A DNA stretch of 64,000 nucleotides from Burkholderiaceae bacterium (GCA_024235955.1 JACKLJ010000001.1:186001-250000), one strand, 5' to 3'; positions 33,998 through 41,796 are shown, counted from the first letter of the stretch. The notes: generated from the letters alone by a model not told the origin. A program made the numbers and translations.

Positions 33998-34339
33998 CGA
34001 TTTGACATGGCTCCCAGAACCTCCCGACAGCAGAAGCCCTGCCACCCGACGGCCCTCCGCCTTTCCCGGCAGTGGAAGCGGCCCTGCGCGTGCTACCTCG
34101 TGCCGTGAGGCCGCCCATCGAGACCTGACGTTCGCGCTGCGAATCCGTCGTCGGAGGCGATTCAAAGATGGAAGGTGCTTGGCACGGGCGTGTTGACAGG
34201 CATACTGGGTTACCTCGCACCTCTGAATCTTGAAAGGAGCCAGCTACTCGGTTGAATGTCTCCGAGCAAAACTGTCCACCGGCCGGGTCAACTCCGGTAG
34301 CCAAAAACTCCCCCAAAGGTTGCTGCCAACTGAAGTCCT
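33998..34339. other. Unassigned stretch between the TetR gene and the gyrB remnant
   Basis: No credible gene on either strand. GC is lower and more uneven than in flanking genes. Around 34265-34310 the blocks ACTGTCCACCGGCC and GGGTCAACTCCGGTAGCCAA recall IS21-type terminal repeats, but I cannot show two matching ends. Probably decayed mobile DNA. Confidence 0.45.
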
Positions 34340-34371
34340 GAGGCCCATAAGTTTCTCAACTTATGGGCCTC
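34340..34371 (-). terminator. Perfect 14-bp-stem hairpin downstream of the gyrB remnant
   Basis: GAGGCCCATAAGTT and AACTTATGGGCCTC flank a four-base loop. On the minus strand it lies 36 bases after the gyrB-like stop codon, the expected place for that gene's terminator, though the T tract is poor. It suggests the duplicated segment included the gyrB 3' flank. Confidence 0.6.
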
Positions 34372-34406
34372 GGTTTCTCGGCTTTTGGGGTTCTCTACAT
34401 ACAAAA

Positions 34407-34652
34407 TCAGACGTCGATATTGCCCGCCCGCAGCGCGTTGGTCTCAATGAAATCCTGGCGCGGCTCCACCTCATCGCCCATCAGCATGGTGAACACGCGG
34501 TCGGCGGTCTGGTGCTTGCGCGCCAGCTTGCTCAGGGTGTCGCCTTCGAGCAGGGTGTTGGCGGCGCCGCCGGTTTGCAGGCGCGCGCCGTTGAGGGCGA
34601 TGCGCAGCGGGTACTGGTCCAGCGCGGGGCCGTCCTTGAGGTACGGGGCATC
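34407..34652 (-). pseudogene. Internally deleted gyrB 3'-end remnant
   Basis: Translation gives YLKDGPALDQYPLRIALNG, then LARKHQTAD joined to RVFTMLMGDEVEPRQDF and the perfect GyrB C-terminus IETNALRAGNIDV before the stop. The last part is the strongly conserved end of gyrase subunit B. The first part resembles a region normally well upstream of it, before the TOPRIM-distal insert, so roughly 130 or more residues seem to be missing. No upstream gyrB sequence is present; the fragment is cut by the IS110 element. A functional gyrB must exist elsewhere. Confidence 0.7.
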
Positions 34653-34666
34653 AGTACGGGGCATCA
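34641..34666. repeat. 13-bp tandem duplication next to the IS end
   Basis: GTACGGGGCATCA occurs twice head to tail at the edge of the gyrB remnant, about 10 bases from the left end of the IS110-family element. Confidence 0.85.
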
Positions 34667-34683
34667 GGGTCAGGTCTCATGGG

Positions 34684-34696
34684 ATGACCCGCCGCA
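34684..34696 (+). repeat. Left sub-terminal inverted repeat of the IS110-family element
   Basis: ATGACCCGCCGCA, exact inverse of 36130-36142. It overlaps a short hairpin (CCCGCC/GGCGGG) before the transposase gene. Confidence 0.9.
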
Positions 34697-34742
34697 CACT
34701 GGCGGGTAGCGCCAATCGGGCGCCCACCAGGAGGCTGATTCC

Positions 34743-35819
34743 ATGGCTCAAGCACTGTACCCCGTCGTTGGCGTGGACATTGGCAAAGACACGATGCACG
34801 TCGTGGCACTCGATCAAAGTGGTGCCATCGCGCACAAACAACGCTGCACCCGCGCCACCGTGCTCACGCGGCTGCTGCAACTCGATGCCGATCTGATCGC
34901 CATGGAAGCCTGTCCCGGTGCCCATCACCTGGGGCGCTGTCTGTCCGAGCAAGGCCGTGCCGTTCATTTGCTGGTGGCCGCCGACGTGCGCGCCTTCGTG
35001 CGCGGCCACAAAAACGACTACAACGATGCCCAGGCCATTGCCGAAGCCGCTGTGCGTCCCACGGTGCGCACGGTTTGCATCAAGAGCATCGAGCAGCAGG
35101 ATGTGCAAATGCTGCACCGGCTGCGCGCGCGCCTGGTGCGCCAGCGCACCGCCCTCATCAACCAGGCCCGAGCCCTGCTGCTGGAAGCCGGCATCCCCAT
35201 CGCCCAGGGCCGCAAAACCATTGCCCGCAAGCTTCCCGAGCTGCTGGCGCGAGACGATGTGGCCTTGAGCTCTTGCCGCCGCGAGATGCTCACCCAATGC
35301 CTGAACGGCTGGCGCCAGGCGCAAGCCGAGGCCGAGCAGATCGAGGCGCAACTGAGCCAGGTGGCCAGGAGCGATGAACGCTGCCAGCGCCTGCTGGCCG
35401 TGCCCGGTGTGGGGCCCTTGACGGCCACGGCCTTGGTGGCGGCGGTGGGCAATGCCAGCGAGTTTCGCAGCGGCCGCGATCTGGCCGCCTGGCTGGGGCT
35501 GGTGCCCCGGCAGCACTCCACCGGGGGCGTGCCACGCCTGTTGGGCATCAGCAAGCGCGGCAACACCTATGTGCGCTGGCTGCTGTGCCACGGCGGGCGT
35601 TCGGTGCGCGAACACCTCAAGCGCGATCAACACCCCTGGGGGCCGTGGATCACGGCCCTAGAGGCGCGCATGCACCCCAACAAGGCCACGGTGGCCGTGG
35701 CCGCCAAGCTGGCCCGGGTGTGCTGGACGATCCTGCGCAAAGGCCAGACCTACCAGCCACGTGCTGGGCAAGCGAACAACAGTACGAACAACCGCTTCTG
35801 TGGTGCTCACGCCGGTTGA
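34743..35819 (+). CDS. IS110-family transposase (DEDD recombinase)
   Basis: A 358-residue IS110-type transposase that appears intact. The RuvC-like DEDD residues are visible as D12 (VVGVDIGKD), E55 (AMEACPG), and D92/D95 (HKNDYNDAQAI). The C-terminal Tnp20 domain starts near RLLAVPGVGPLTATALVA and contains the Ser-bearing RQHSTGG and ISKRGNTYVRWLL. A central coiled-coil region lies between. AGGAGG sits eight bases before the ATG. This family uses an RNA guide and a DEDD/Ser active pair to move as a circular intermediate. No frameshift or stop is seen, so the element may be active. Confidence 0.95.
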   Translation: MAQALYPVVGVDIGKDTMHVVALDQSGAIAHKQRCTRATVLTRLLQLDADLIAMEACPGAHHLGRCLSEQGRAVHLLVAADVRAFVRGHKNDYNDAQAIAEAAVRPTVRTVCIKSIEQQDVQMLHRLRARLVRQRTALINQARALLLEAGIPIAQGRKTIARKLPELLARDDVALSSCRREMLTQCLNGWRQAQAEAEQIEAQLSQVARSDERCQRLLAVPGVGPLTATALVAAVGNASEFRSGRDLAAWLGLVPRQHSTGGVPRLLGISKRGNTYVRWLLCHGGRSVREHLKRDQHPWGPWITALEARMHPNKATVAVAAKLARVCWTILRKGQTYQPRAGQANNSTNNRFCGAHAG

Positions 35820-36129
35820 CAGGCGATGGCGGCAAGGCTTGATTTGCGCGCTGTGGGCATTCCGGGAAAGGCAATGAGCCTTAAAGAGCTCGGTGAGTCT
35901 TGTAGGAACCGCAGCGTGCATCTGAACCATCGTGGCGATCGGCCACAGGGCTGATCAGACCGGATAGATTGGCGCACCGCGCCCTGCATAGCAAAAGCCC
36001 AGCCAAACCGCTGCCCGCCACGACCGCGCTGCGTGAGCGCTCGACCTGACAACGCCCCAAAATGCGCCGGGCGCCGCATGGGGCTGGGTGCCCATGGCCT
36101 GCAGGCCTGCCATCAGGGGCTTGACAGGA
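35820..36129 (+). ncRNA. Candidate guide (bridge/seeker) RNA region of the IS110-family element
   Basis: About 310 non-coding bases between the transposase stop and the right inverted repeat. In IS1111-group elements the guide RNA is made from this right-end region. Several short inverted repeats are present (for example around GGCCTGCAGGCC at 36100). Target- and donor-recognition loops could not be assigned by eye. Confidence 0.4.
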
Positions 36130-36142
36130 TGCGGCGGGTCAT
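36130..36142 (-). repeat. Right sub-terminal inverted repeat of the IS110-family element
   Basis: TGCGGCGGGTCAT, exact inverse of the left repeat at 34684. Confidence 0.9.
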
Positions 36143-36236
36143 AGATTGCGTTTTGCCATTTCGCCCCATGCCCGCCGGCGCGGTGGAGGCTCGCCGTTCA
36201 TCCAAAGTACCGGATGGCAGCGGCGCGGCGCAGGGC

Positions 36237-37271
36237 TCAGCCCGCCGCGCCCTCCACCACGCCCGCGGCCTGGGCCTGCTTGTCGGCGTGGTAGCTGCTG
36301 CGCACCATGGCGCCGACGGCGGCGTGGGTGAAGCCCATGGCGTAGGCCTCGCGCTCGAACATCTTGAAGGTGTCGGGATGCACATAGCGCCGCACCGGGA
36401 TGTGCGCGCCGGAGGGTGCCAGGTACTGGCCGATGGTGAGCATGTCGACGCCGTGGGCGCGCAGGTCGCGCATGACCTGGAGGATTTCATCATCCGTCTC
36501 GCCCAGGCCGACCATCAGGCCGCTCTTGGTGCGCACGCCGGGGTGCAGGGCCTTGAACTTTTTCAGCAGGTTGAGGCTGAACTGGTAGTCGCTGCCGGGG
36601 CGCGCTTCCTTGTAGAGGCGCGGCACGGTTTCGAGGTTGTGGTTCATCACATCCGGCGGGGCGGCCTTGAGGATCTCCAGCGCGCGGTCGTCGCGGCCGC
36701 GGAAATCGGGCGTGAGGATCTCGATCTGGGTCTGCGGCGAGCGGGCGCGCGTCTCGCGGATGCAATCGACGAAGTGCTGGCTGCCGCCGTCGCGCAGGTC
36801 GTCGCGGTCGACGCTGGTGATGACCACGTACTTCAGCTTGAGCTGCGCGATGGTGTTGGCCAGGTTGACGGGCTCGGCCGCGTCGAGCGGGTCGGGCCGG
36901 CCGTGGCCGACGTCGCAGAACGGGCAGCGGCGGGTGCACTTGTCGCCCATGATCATGAAGGTGGCCGTGCCGTGGCCAAAGCATTCACCGATGTTGGGGC
37001 AGCTGGCCTCTTCGCACACGGTGACGAGCTTGTTGGCGCGCAGGATGTCCTTGATCTCGTAGAAGCGCGTGCTGCTGCTGCCGGCCTTGACGCGGATCCA
37101 CTCGGGCTTCTTCAGCGCCGGGCCGTCGTTTTGCACCTTGACGGGGATGCGTGCCAGCTTGGCGCCGGCCTTCTGCTTGGCGGTGGCGTCGTAGGCGTGG
37201 GCGGGCTGGGCCTCGCGCACCACGGGTGCGTCGGGGCCGGCCACGGGGGCGGTGCGGGGAGTGTCGGGCAT
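36237..37271 (-). CDS. lipA: Lipoyl synthase
   Basis: Radical-SAM enzyme that inserts sulfur at C6 and C8 of protein-bound octanoate. The 344-residue protein has the auxiliary cluster ligands in CEEASCPNIGEC and the radical-SAM CxxxCxxC in CTRRCPFCDVGHG. The typical VITSVDRDDLRDGGSQHF and the RSSYHADKQ C-terminal region with the RSSY motif are also present. The start at 37271 lies 11 bases after the lipB stop, so the pair is co-transcribed. The 3' end is close to the IS110-family element, which lies about 90 bases away and does not damage the gene. Confidence 0.97.
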   Translation of the reverse strand: MPDTPRTAPVAGPDAPVVREAQPAHAYDATAKQKAGAKLARIPVKVQNDGPALKKPEWIRVKAGSSSTRFYEIKDILRANKLVTVCEEASCPNIGECFGHGTATFMIMGDKCTRRCPFCDVGHGRPDPLDAAEPVNLANTIAQLKLKYVVITSVDRDDLRDGGSQHFVDCIRETRARSPQTQIEILTPDFRGRDDRALEILKAAPPDVMNHNLETVPRLYKEARPGSDYQFSLNLLKKFKALHPGVRTKSGLMVGLGETDDEILQVMRDLRAHGVDMLTIGQYLAPSGAHIPVRRYVHPDTFKMFEREAYAMGFTHAAVGAMVRSSYHADKQAQAAGVVEGAAG

Positions 37272-37282
37272 GGGCTGGGTGC

Positions 37283-37975
37283 TCACAGGGCCAGCCGGCG
37301 TTCGAGCTGCGCCGCGAGTTCGTGCGCGGCCTCGTCCCAGCTGACGGAAACGCCAATTGTAGAAAGATCGACCGTCTGCAAGCCCGCGTAGCCGCAAGGG
37401 TTGATGCGCGAGAAGGGTTCCAGGTCCATCGCCACGTTGAGCGCCACGCCGTGGTAAGTGCGGTGGTTGCTCACCTTGATGCCCAGCGCGGCGATCTTGC
37501 CCAGGCCGGTGAAATCGGGCTCGGGCGCCGCCGAGCCGGCCTCGCGCCGCTGCGGGCGCTGGGGCAGCGCCGCGTGGCTGAAGGGATCGTCCACGCGCAC
37601 ATAGATGCCGGGCGCGCCCGCCACCCGTTGGCCGGTGACGCCGAAGCGGTCCAGCGCGCGGATCACCGCGTCTTCCAGCCGGAACACGTATTCCTTGACG
37701 AAGATGTGGCGCGCCTTCAGGTCGATCAGCGGGTAGGCCACCACCTGCCCGGGGCCATGGTAGGTGACCTGGCCGCCGCGGTCGGTGGCCACCACGGGGA
37801 TGTCGCCCGGTGCCAGCACGTGCTCGGCGCGCCCCGCCAGGCCGAGCGTGAAGACCGGCGGATGCTCGCAAATCCATAGCTGGTCGCGCCCGCCATTCGC
37901 CGGCGAGGCGGTGAATTCCTTCATCTCCTGGAAGGTGGCCAAGTAGTCGCAGCGGCCGAGCCAGCGGGTATCCAT
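37283..37975 (-). CDS. lipB: Octanoyl-[acyl-carrier-protein]-protein N-octanoyltransferase
   Basis: Transfers octanoate from acyl carrier protein to lipoyl domains, feeding LipA. The 230-residue protein shows the signature RGGQVTYHGPGQVVAYPLID. The catalytic Lys is in GLGKIAALGIKVS and the acyl-binding Cys in NPCGYAGLQTVDL. A Gln/Arg/Pro-rich insertion of about 20 residues (PQRPQRREAGSAAPEPD) lies in a surface loop and is longer than in E. coli. Upstream, in the expected position of ybeD, lies an oppositely oriented macrodomain gene. Confidence 0.96.
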   Translation of the reverse strand: MDTRWLGRCDYLATFQEMKEFTASPANGGRDQLWICEHPPVFTLGLAGRAEHVLAPGDIPVVATDRGGQVTYHGPGQVVAYPLIDLKARHIFVKEYVFRLEDAVIRALDRFGVTGQRVAGAPGIYVRVDDPFSHAALPQRPQRREAGSAAPEPDFTGLGKIAALGIKVSNHRTYHGVALNVAMDLEPFSRINPCGYAGLQTVDLSTIGVSVSWDEAAHELAAQLERRLAL

Positions 37976-38034
37976 GGCCGCCAGTGTGGCACGTCCACGG
38001 CGGTAGGGTCGGTTGGCAGAGCTCGAGGAAAACC

Positions 38035-38571
38035 ATGAACGACCGCCTGCGCGCCATCCACGCCGACATCACCACCCTGGCGGTGGACGCCATCGTGAAC
38101 GCCGCCAACAGCTCGCTCCTAGGCGGCGGCGGGGTCGATGGAGCGATTCACCGCGCCGCCGGGCCGGAGATGCTGCATGAGTGCCGGCTGCTGCACGGTT
38201 GCAAGGTGGGCGAGGTCAAGGTGACGGGTGGCCACCGGCTTCCGGCACGCTGGGTGATCCACACGGTGGGGCCTGTGTGGCGCGGCGGCGGGCACGGCGA
38301 GGCGGCGTTGCTGGCGTCCTGCTACCGCCGCTCGGTGGAAGAGGCGCTGCGCGTGGGTGCCCGCACGCTGGCGTTTCCCGCCATCAGCACCGGCATCTAC
38401 GGCTACCCCTTCGGGCAGGCCGCGCAGGTGGCGGTGGCCACACTGCGCGAGGCGCTGGCCGGCGAGGCCGCGCGGGCACTGGACGAGGTGCTGCTGTGCT
38501 GCTTTTCCGATGCCGACCTGCGCGGTGTGCAGGCGGTGCTGGCCGCCGACGCCAGACCGGATAGCTGCTGA
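38035..38571 (+). CDS. Macrodomain protein (YmdB-like ADP-ribose deacetylase/hydrolase)
   Basis: A 178-residue MacroD-type macrodomain predicted to bind ADP-ribose and remove O-acetyl or ADP-ribosyl groups. Features seen are IVNAANSSLLGGGGVDGAIHRAAG, the catalytic and ribose-binding loop, and FPAISTGIYGYPFGQA, the diphosphate loop. GAGGA precedes ATG 38035. It is on the opposite strand to its neighbours, placed between lipB and ybeD, which are usually adjacent. Its last residues (RPDSC) and stop lie in a 60-bp repeat, so the C-terminus has probably been replaced. Confidence 0.92.
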   Translation: MNDRLRAIHADITTLAVDAIVNAANSSLLGGGGVDGAIHRAAGPEMLHECRLLHGCKVGEVKVTGGHRLPARWVIHTVGPVWRGGGHGEAALLASCYRRSVEEALRVGARTLAFPAISTGIYGYPFGQAAQVAVATLREALAGEAARALDEVLLCCFSDADLRGVQAVLAADARPDSC

Positions 38572-38626
38572 TTCAATAGCTGCCTGCGCCCGCCACGATT
38601 GGCCTTCAGGCCTTTTTTGCTTACAA
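38561..38626 (+). repeat. 60-bp ATAGCTGCC-family repeat
   Basis: ATTCAATAGCTGCCTGCGCC then CGCCACGATTGGCCTTCAGG and CCTTTTTTGC. It overlaps the stop codon of the macrodomain gene at one end and that of ybeD at the other. The GGCCTTCAGGCC-T6 part could also act as a terminator reading rightward. Confidence 0.92.
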
Positions 38627-38968
38627 AACCACCTTCACCATCGGGTGGCTGGTGAGGGCGCGGTAAAGGTTGTCGAGCTGTTCGCGGCTGGTGGCGGTGA
38701 CGGTGATCGTGACGCCCAGGTAGTTGCCCTTGCCGCTTTCGCGCAGTTCGACGGTGCTGGCGTCGAACGTTGGGTCGAACTGCTCGGCGACCTGGGTCAC
38801 GGCGTGCACGAAGCCGTCCTGCCGCGCGCCCAGGACCTTGATGGGGAACTTGCTCGGGTATTCGATCAGCGACTCGCGGCGCGGGTCGGAAGGGCTTGGG
38901 TCGGGGTGCTGCGGGTCGGGCAGGGCGACGCCTTCGTCGTCCTTGGGCGGATCGGCGGGGGTGGTCAT
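38621..38968 (-). CDS. ybeD: YbeD family protein (DUF493)
   Basis: A 115-residue protein. After a Pro/Asp-rich N-terminal extension (about 32 residues) it shows LIEYPSKFPIKVLGARQDGF, VTQVAEQFDP and the end LTSHPMVKVVL, the DUF493 alpha-beta fold. It resembles ACT-type regulatory domains and is always near lipB, suggesting a role around lipoate synthesis, but its biochemistry is not established. AAGGAG lies upstream of the ATG, and the start overlaps the dat stop (ATGA). The stop codon is inside a 60-bp repeat. Confidence 0.92.
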   Translation of the reverse strand: MTTPADPPKDDEGVALPDPQHPDPSPSDPRRESLIEYPSKFPIKVLGARQDGFVHAVTQVAEQFDPTFDASTVELRESGKGNYLGVTITVTATSREQLDNLYRALTSHPMVKVVL

Positions 38969-39873
38969 GCGGTGGCCTCCTTGGCTTGCTGGTAGGCGGC
39001 ATAGAGCCGTGCGTAGACGGGCCCCGGCTTGCCGGTGCCCACGGGCTGGCCGTCGAGCGTGGTGATGGGCAGCACCTCCTTGGTGGCGGAGGACAGCAGC
39101 AGCTCGTCGGCCGCCAGCACCTCGGCCTTGGGCAGGCGGCGCAGCTCGAAGCCGATGCCGGCGGCGCGGCAGATCTCCTCGATGGCGCCGTAGCGGATGC
39201 CTTCCAGCACCAGGTTGTCCTTGGGCGGGCCCATCACCTTGCCGTCCTTGACCACCCACACGTTGCTGGCGGCGGCTTCGCTCAGGAAGCCGTCGCGGAA
39301 CATCACGGTTTCCAGCGCGCCCTGCTCGTAGCTGAGCTGGCGCGCGAACACTGCACCCAGCAGGCTGATGGACTTGATGTGCGCCTTCTTCCAGCGGAAG
39401 TCGTCGGCGGTGACGCAGGCCACGCCCTGGGCGCGCTGCTCGGCCGTGGGCGGCTTCAGCGGCAGGCAGGTGGCGAACACGGTGGGTGTGAGGCCCGGCA
39501 GCATGGGGTGGTCGCGCAGGGCCACGCCGCGTGTCACCTGGAAGTAGTAGAACCAGTCGAGCGGGCCGTTGGCACCGGCTTCGGGGTGGACAGCTATCAG
39601 ATCAAGAGCAATCTGTTTCCATTCGGCGCGGGTGTGCGGGTTGGCGATCTGCGTTTCTTTGAGGCTGCGCTCGAGCCGCGCCATGTGCTGCTCGAAGCGG
39701 AAGGGGCGCGCGGCCTCGCCCGGCCGGCTGTAGAAGGCGATGCCTTCGTACACGCCGTCGCCGAAGATGAAGCCCCGGTCCAGCGGCGAGATGCGCGCCT
39801 GGTCCAGCGTGGTGATCTCGCCGTTGAGGTAGCAGGGCAGGGCGGGCAGGTGGTCGGTGCGGTAGGGCATCAT
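38965..39873 (-). CDS. Class IV aminotransferase (D-amino acid/branched-chain type)
   Basis: A 302-residue PLP-dependent fold-type IV aminotransferase. The N-terminus YLNGEITTLDQARISPLDRGFIFGDGVYEGI is diagnostic, the catalytic Lys lies in FRWKKAHIKSISLL, and LSEAAASNVWVVKDGKV is the cofactor-phosphate region. It is usually annotated D-amino-acid aminotransferase (dat) when next to ybeD and lipB, but the branched-chain type cannot be excluded by eye. The segment near residues 87-100 (QIALDLIAVHPE) may carry a short piece of the 60-bp repeat. Transcribed away from the ATP synthase operon. Confidence 0.9.
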   Translation of the reverse strand: MMPYRTDHLPALPCYLNGEITTLDQARISPLDRGFIFGDGVYEGIAFYSRPGEAARPFRFEQHMARLERSLKETQIANPHTRAEWKQIALDLIAVHPEAGANGPLDWFYYFQVTRGVALRDHPMLPGLTPTVFATCLPLKPPTAEQRAQGVACVTADDFRWKKAHIKSISLLGAVFARQLSYEQGALETVMFRDGFLSEAAASNVWVVKDGKVMGPPKDNLVLEGIRYGAIEEICRAAGIGFELRRLPKAEVLAADELLLSSATKEVLPITTLDGQPVGTGKPGPVYARLYAAYQQAKEATA

Positions 39874-39936
39874 GGGGCCTTGGTGCGTGGAGGAGCGTTG
39901 GCGGACAGGCCCATTTTGGCGCAGTGCAGCAAGTGG

Positions 39937-39965
39937 GTCGAAGATCGGGGGTTTCTACGTATAAT
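39937..39965 (+). promoter_or_regulatory. Probable promoter of the atp operon
   Basis: A perfect TATAAT lies at 39960-39965, 51 bases before the atpI start. A -35 near 39937-39942 (GTCGAA) is weak. No other good promoter is seen between the divergent aminotransferase gene and atpI. Confidence 0.6.
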
Positions 39966-40015
39966 CAACGGGTTTTGCGGAAAGTTGCGAGAGCGTAACC
40001 GCCCCGTCAGTTGGC

Positions 40016-40573
40016 ATGACGAAGATCACATCAAAGATCGCATCCACTACGGCGCGGCCCACGCCCCGGCAATCCCCAGGCTGGCAGGACACTGCGGGCG
40101 ACGAGGAGGCATTCACGCCGCTCACGGCGGATCAGGCGCGCCAGTGGCGGGCCAGCCACCCTCAGCTGCCCGTTGGTCGCGTGCTGGTGATGCAGGTCAT
40201 CATCGGCATCGTGGTCGTGGCGGTTGCGTGGGCATTGACGGGCAAGGCTCTGGTGGCCTGGTCGGCGGCTTACGGGGCGCTGGTCGGGGTTCTTCCGGCA
40301 GCGTTGGCTGCAAAAGGCACGGCCCGCTGGGCGGCACCTGGTTTTCCTCCGGGGGCGGCACTGGCAGGCTTTCTGTTGTGGGAGGCGGTCAAGTTGATCT
40401 TGGCCGTGGGGATGCTGATGGCGGCCCCGAAGATTCTGGGGGTGCCCAGCTGGCCAGCGTTGCTGATCGGCCTGGTGCTCACGATCAAGGTGTACTGGGT
40501 CGGCCTGTTGCTGGCCCAGTCGATGAGGTCCAGGCAAGGACAGGCGCAAAGAGCGAAGACCAATGGCTGCTGA
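40016..40573 (+). CDS. atpI: ATP synthase subunit I
   Basis: The first gene of the F1Fo operon, 185 residues, with four hydrophobic helices: VLVMQVIIGIVVVAVAWAL, ALVAWSAAYGALVGVLPAAL, GFLLWEAVKLILAVGMLM and a fourth around WPALLIGLVLTIKVYWVGLL. AtpI helps assemble the c-ring and is not part of the finished enzyme. A polar N-terminus of about 50 residues (TARPTPRQSP) precedes the helices and is longer than in E. coli. It overlaps atpB by 11 bases. Sequence conservation of AtpI is low, so identity rests on position and topology. Confidence 0.88.
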   Translation: MTKITSKIASTTARPTPRQSPGWQDTAGDEEAFTPLTADQARQWRASHPQLPVGRVLVMQVIIGIVVVAVAWALTGKALVAWSAAYGALVGVLPAALAAKGTARWAAPGFPPGAALAGFLLWEAVKLILAVGMLMAAPKILGVPSWPALLIGLVLTIKVYWVGLLLAQSMRSRQGQAQRAKTNGC

Positions 40574-41444
40574 AAACGTTGTCGAACACGCTGCAGAGCA
40601 CGGCCCCACCGCCGGCGAATACATCGTCCACCACCTGACGTTCCTGCAGAACCACACGCCCAAGGGCGTGTTCGATCTGTCGGTGTTCAACCTGGACTCG
40701 CTGTTCTGGTCCATCGTGCTGGGCGTGATCGCCTGCTGGCTGCTGTGGAAGGCGGCGCGCAAGGCCACTTCCGGCGTGCCGGGCCGTTTCCAGGCTGCGG
40801 TGGAAATGCTGGTGGAGATGGTCGACAACCAGGCCAAGGGCATCGTTCACAACGCCACCAGCCGCAAATTCGTGGCCCCGCTGGCGCTCACCGTGTTCGT
40901 CTGGATCTTCCTGATGAACGCCATGGATCTGCTGCCGGTCGATCTGCTGCCCTGGATCTGGCAGAAGATCTACGGCGCCACAGGCGGTGATCCGCACCAC
41001 GCCTACATGCGCGTCGTGCCCACGGCCGACCTGTCGGTCAGCCTGGGCCTGTCGGTGGCCGTGCTGCTGATCTGCCTGTACTACAACGTCAAGATCAAGG
41101 GCGCCGGCGGCTGGGTGCACGAGTTGTTCACCGCGCCGTTCGGCAACCATTGGGCGCTGTACCCGTTCAACTTTGCCATGCAGCTTGTCGAGTTCATCGC
41201 CAAGACGGTTTCGCACGGCATGCGACTGTTTGGCAACATGTACGCGGGCGAACTGATCTTCCTGCTGATCGCGCTGATGGGCGGGGCCTTCTCGTTCACC
41301 GGGACCGGCATTGGCCTGGCCATCGGCCACATCATCGCGGGCTGGGCCTGGGCGGTGTTCCACATCCTGATCATCACGCTGCAAGCCTTCATCTTCATGA
41401 TGCTGACGCTGATCTACATCGGCCAGGCGCATGACGCCCACTGA
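40563..41444 (+). CDS. atpB: ATP synthase subunit a
   Basis: Membrane stator part of the proton channel, 293 residues with five or six helices. The essential Arg is in SHGMRLFGNMYAGELI, the invariant signature next to the c-ring. FVWIFLMNAMDLLPVD and the C-terminal segment ILIITLQAFIFMMLTLIYI are also typical. It begins inside the end of atpI and is followed by an 88-base gap before atpE. Confidence 0.97.
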   Translation: MAAENVVEHAAEHGPTAGEYIVHHLTFLQNHTPKGVFDLSVFNLDSLFWSIVLGVIACWLLWKAARKATSGVPGRFQAAVEMLVEMVDNQAKGIVHNATSRKFVAPLALTVFVWIFLMNAMDLLPVDLLPWIWQKIYGATGGDPHHAYMRVVPTADLSVSLGLSVAVLLICLYYNVKIKGAGGWVHELFTAPFGNHWALYPFNFAMQLVEFIAKTVSHGMRLFGNMYAGELIFLLIALMGGAFSFTGTGIGLAIGHIIAGWAWAVFHILIITLQAFIFMMLTLIYIGQAHDAH

Positions 41445-41467
41445 CGGGCAAAGCCTGCACGCATCCG

Positions 41468-41532
41468 TTTTCCGGTTTTTCCCTTTCCCTTTCCTTTAAT
41501 CCTCAACCCAACCAAGTCCTCTAGGAGTCATC
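41468..41532 (+). promoter_or_regulatory. Pyrimidine-rich leader of atpE with AGGAG
   Basis: A run of TTTTCC/CCTTTCC blocks (about 41468-41500) is followed by CTAGGAGTCATC before the atpE ATG. An unstructured leader before atpE raises its translation in E. coli so that about ten c subunits are made per complex. The same role is inferred here. Confidence 0.5.
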
Positions 41533-41796
41533 ATGGAAGTCATCAGCTTTGTCGCCCTGGCCGCTGGCCTGATCATCGGCCTGGGTGCCGTCGGTGCCTG
41601 TATCGGTATCGGCATCATGGGCAGCAAGTACCTGGAATCGGCCGCACGTCAGCCCGAACTGATGGGCGAACTGCAGACCAAGATGTTCCTGCTGGCCGGT
41701 CTGATCGACGCGGCCTTCATTATCGGTACCGGTGTGGCCCTGTGGTTTGCCACCGCCAACCCGTTCCTGGCCCAGATCGCCAACCTGCCCAAGTAA
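41533..41796 (+). CDS. atpE: ATP synthase subunit c
   Basis: The proton-carrying ring subunit, 87 residues forming a helical hairpin. Helix 1 is Gly-rich (GLGAVGACIGIGIMG), the polar loop is ARQPEL, and helix 2 carries the proton carboxylate Asp59 in LLAGLIDAAFIIGTG. Residues needed for sodium coordination are not apparent, so the ring should be proton-driven. A strong AGGAG lies seven bases upstream. Confidence 0.97.
   Translation: MEVISFVALAAGLIIGLGAVGACIGIGIMGSKYLESAARQPELMGELQTKMFLLAGLIDAAFIIGTGVALWFATANPFLAQIANLPK

Larger units (their letters stand above)
34676..36145 (+). mobile_element. IS110-family element, IS1111-type
   Basis: About 1.47 kb with one transposase gene. 13-bp perfect inverted repeats ATGACCCGCCGCA / TGCGGCGGGTCAT lie at 34684-34696 and 36130-36142. 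Sub-terminal inverted repeats plus a short left (about 67 bp) and long right (about 325 bp) non-coding end are the marks of the IS1111 group. Exact ends are estimated to a few bases because this group makes no simple target duplication. Left flank is the gyrB remnant; right flank is the lipA 3' side. Confidence 0.85.

Noticed and set aside
34265..34310. IS21-like terminal repeat
   Set aside because: The GGTCAACTCCGG block is suggestive, but no second end or istA/istB sequence is present.
36033..37391. 452-residue open frame antisense to lipA and lipB
   Set aside because: lipA and lipB carry all catalytic motifs on the minus strand; the plus-strand frame has none and begins inside the IS end.
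39588..39616. 60-bp family repeat inside the aminotransferase gene
   Set aside because: GACAGCTATCAGATCAAGAG matches one end only; kept as a note because a short chance match is possible.
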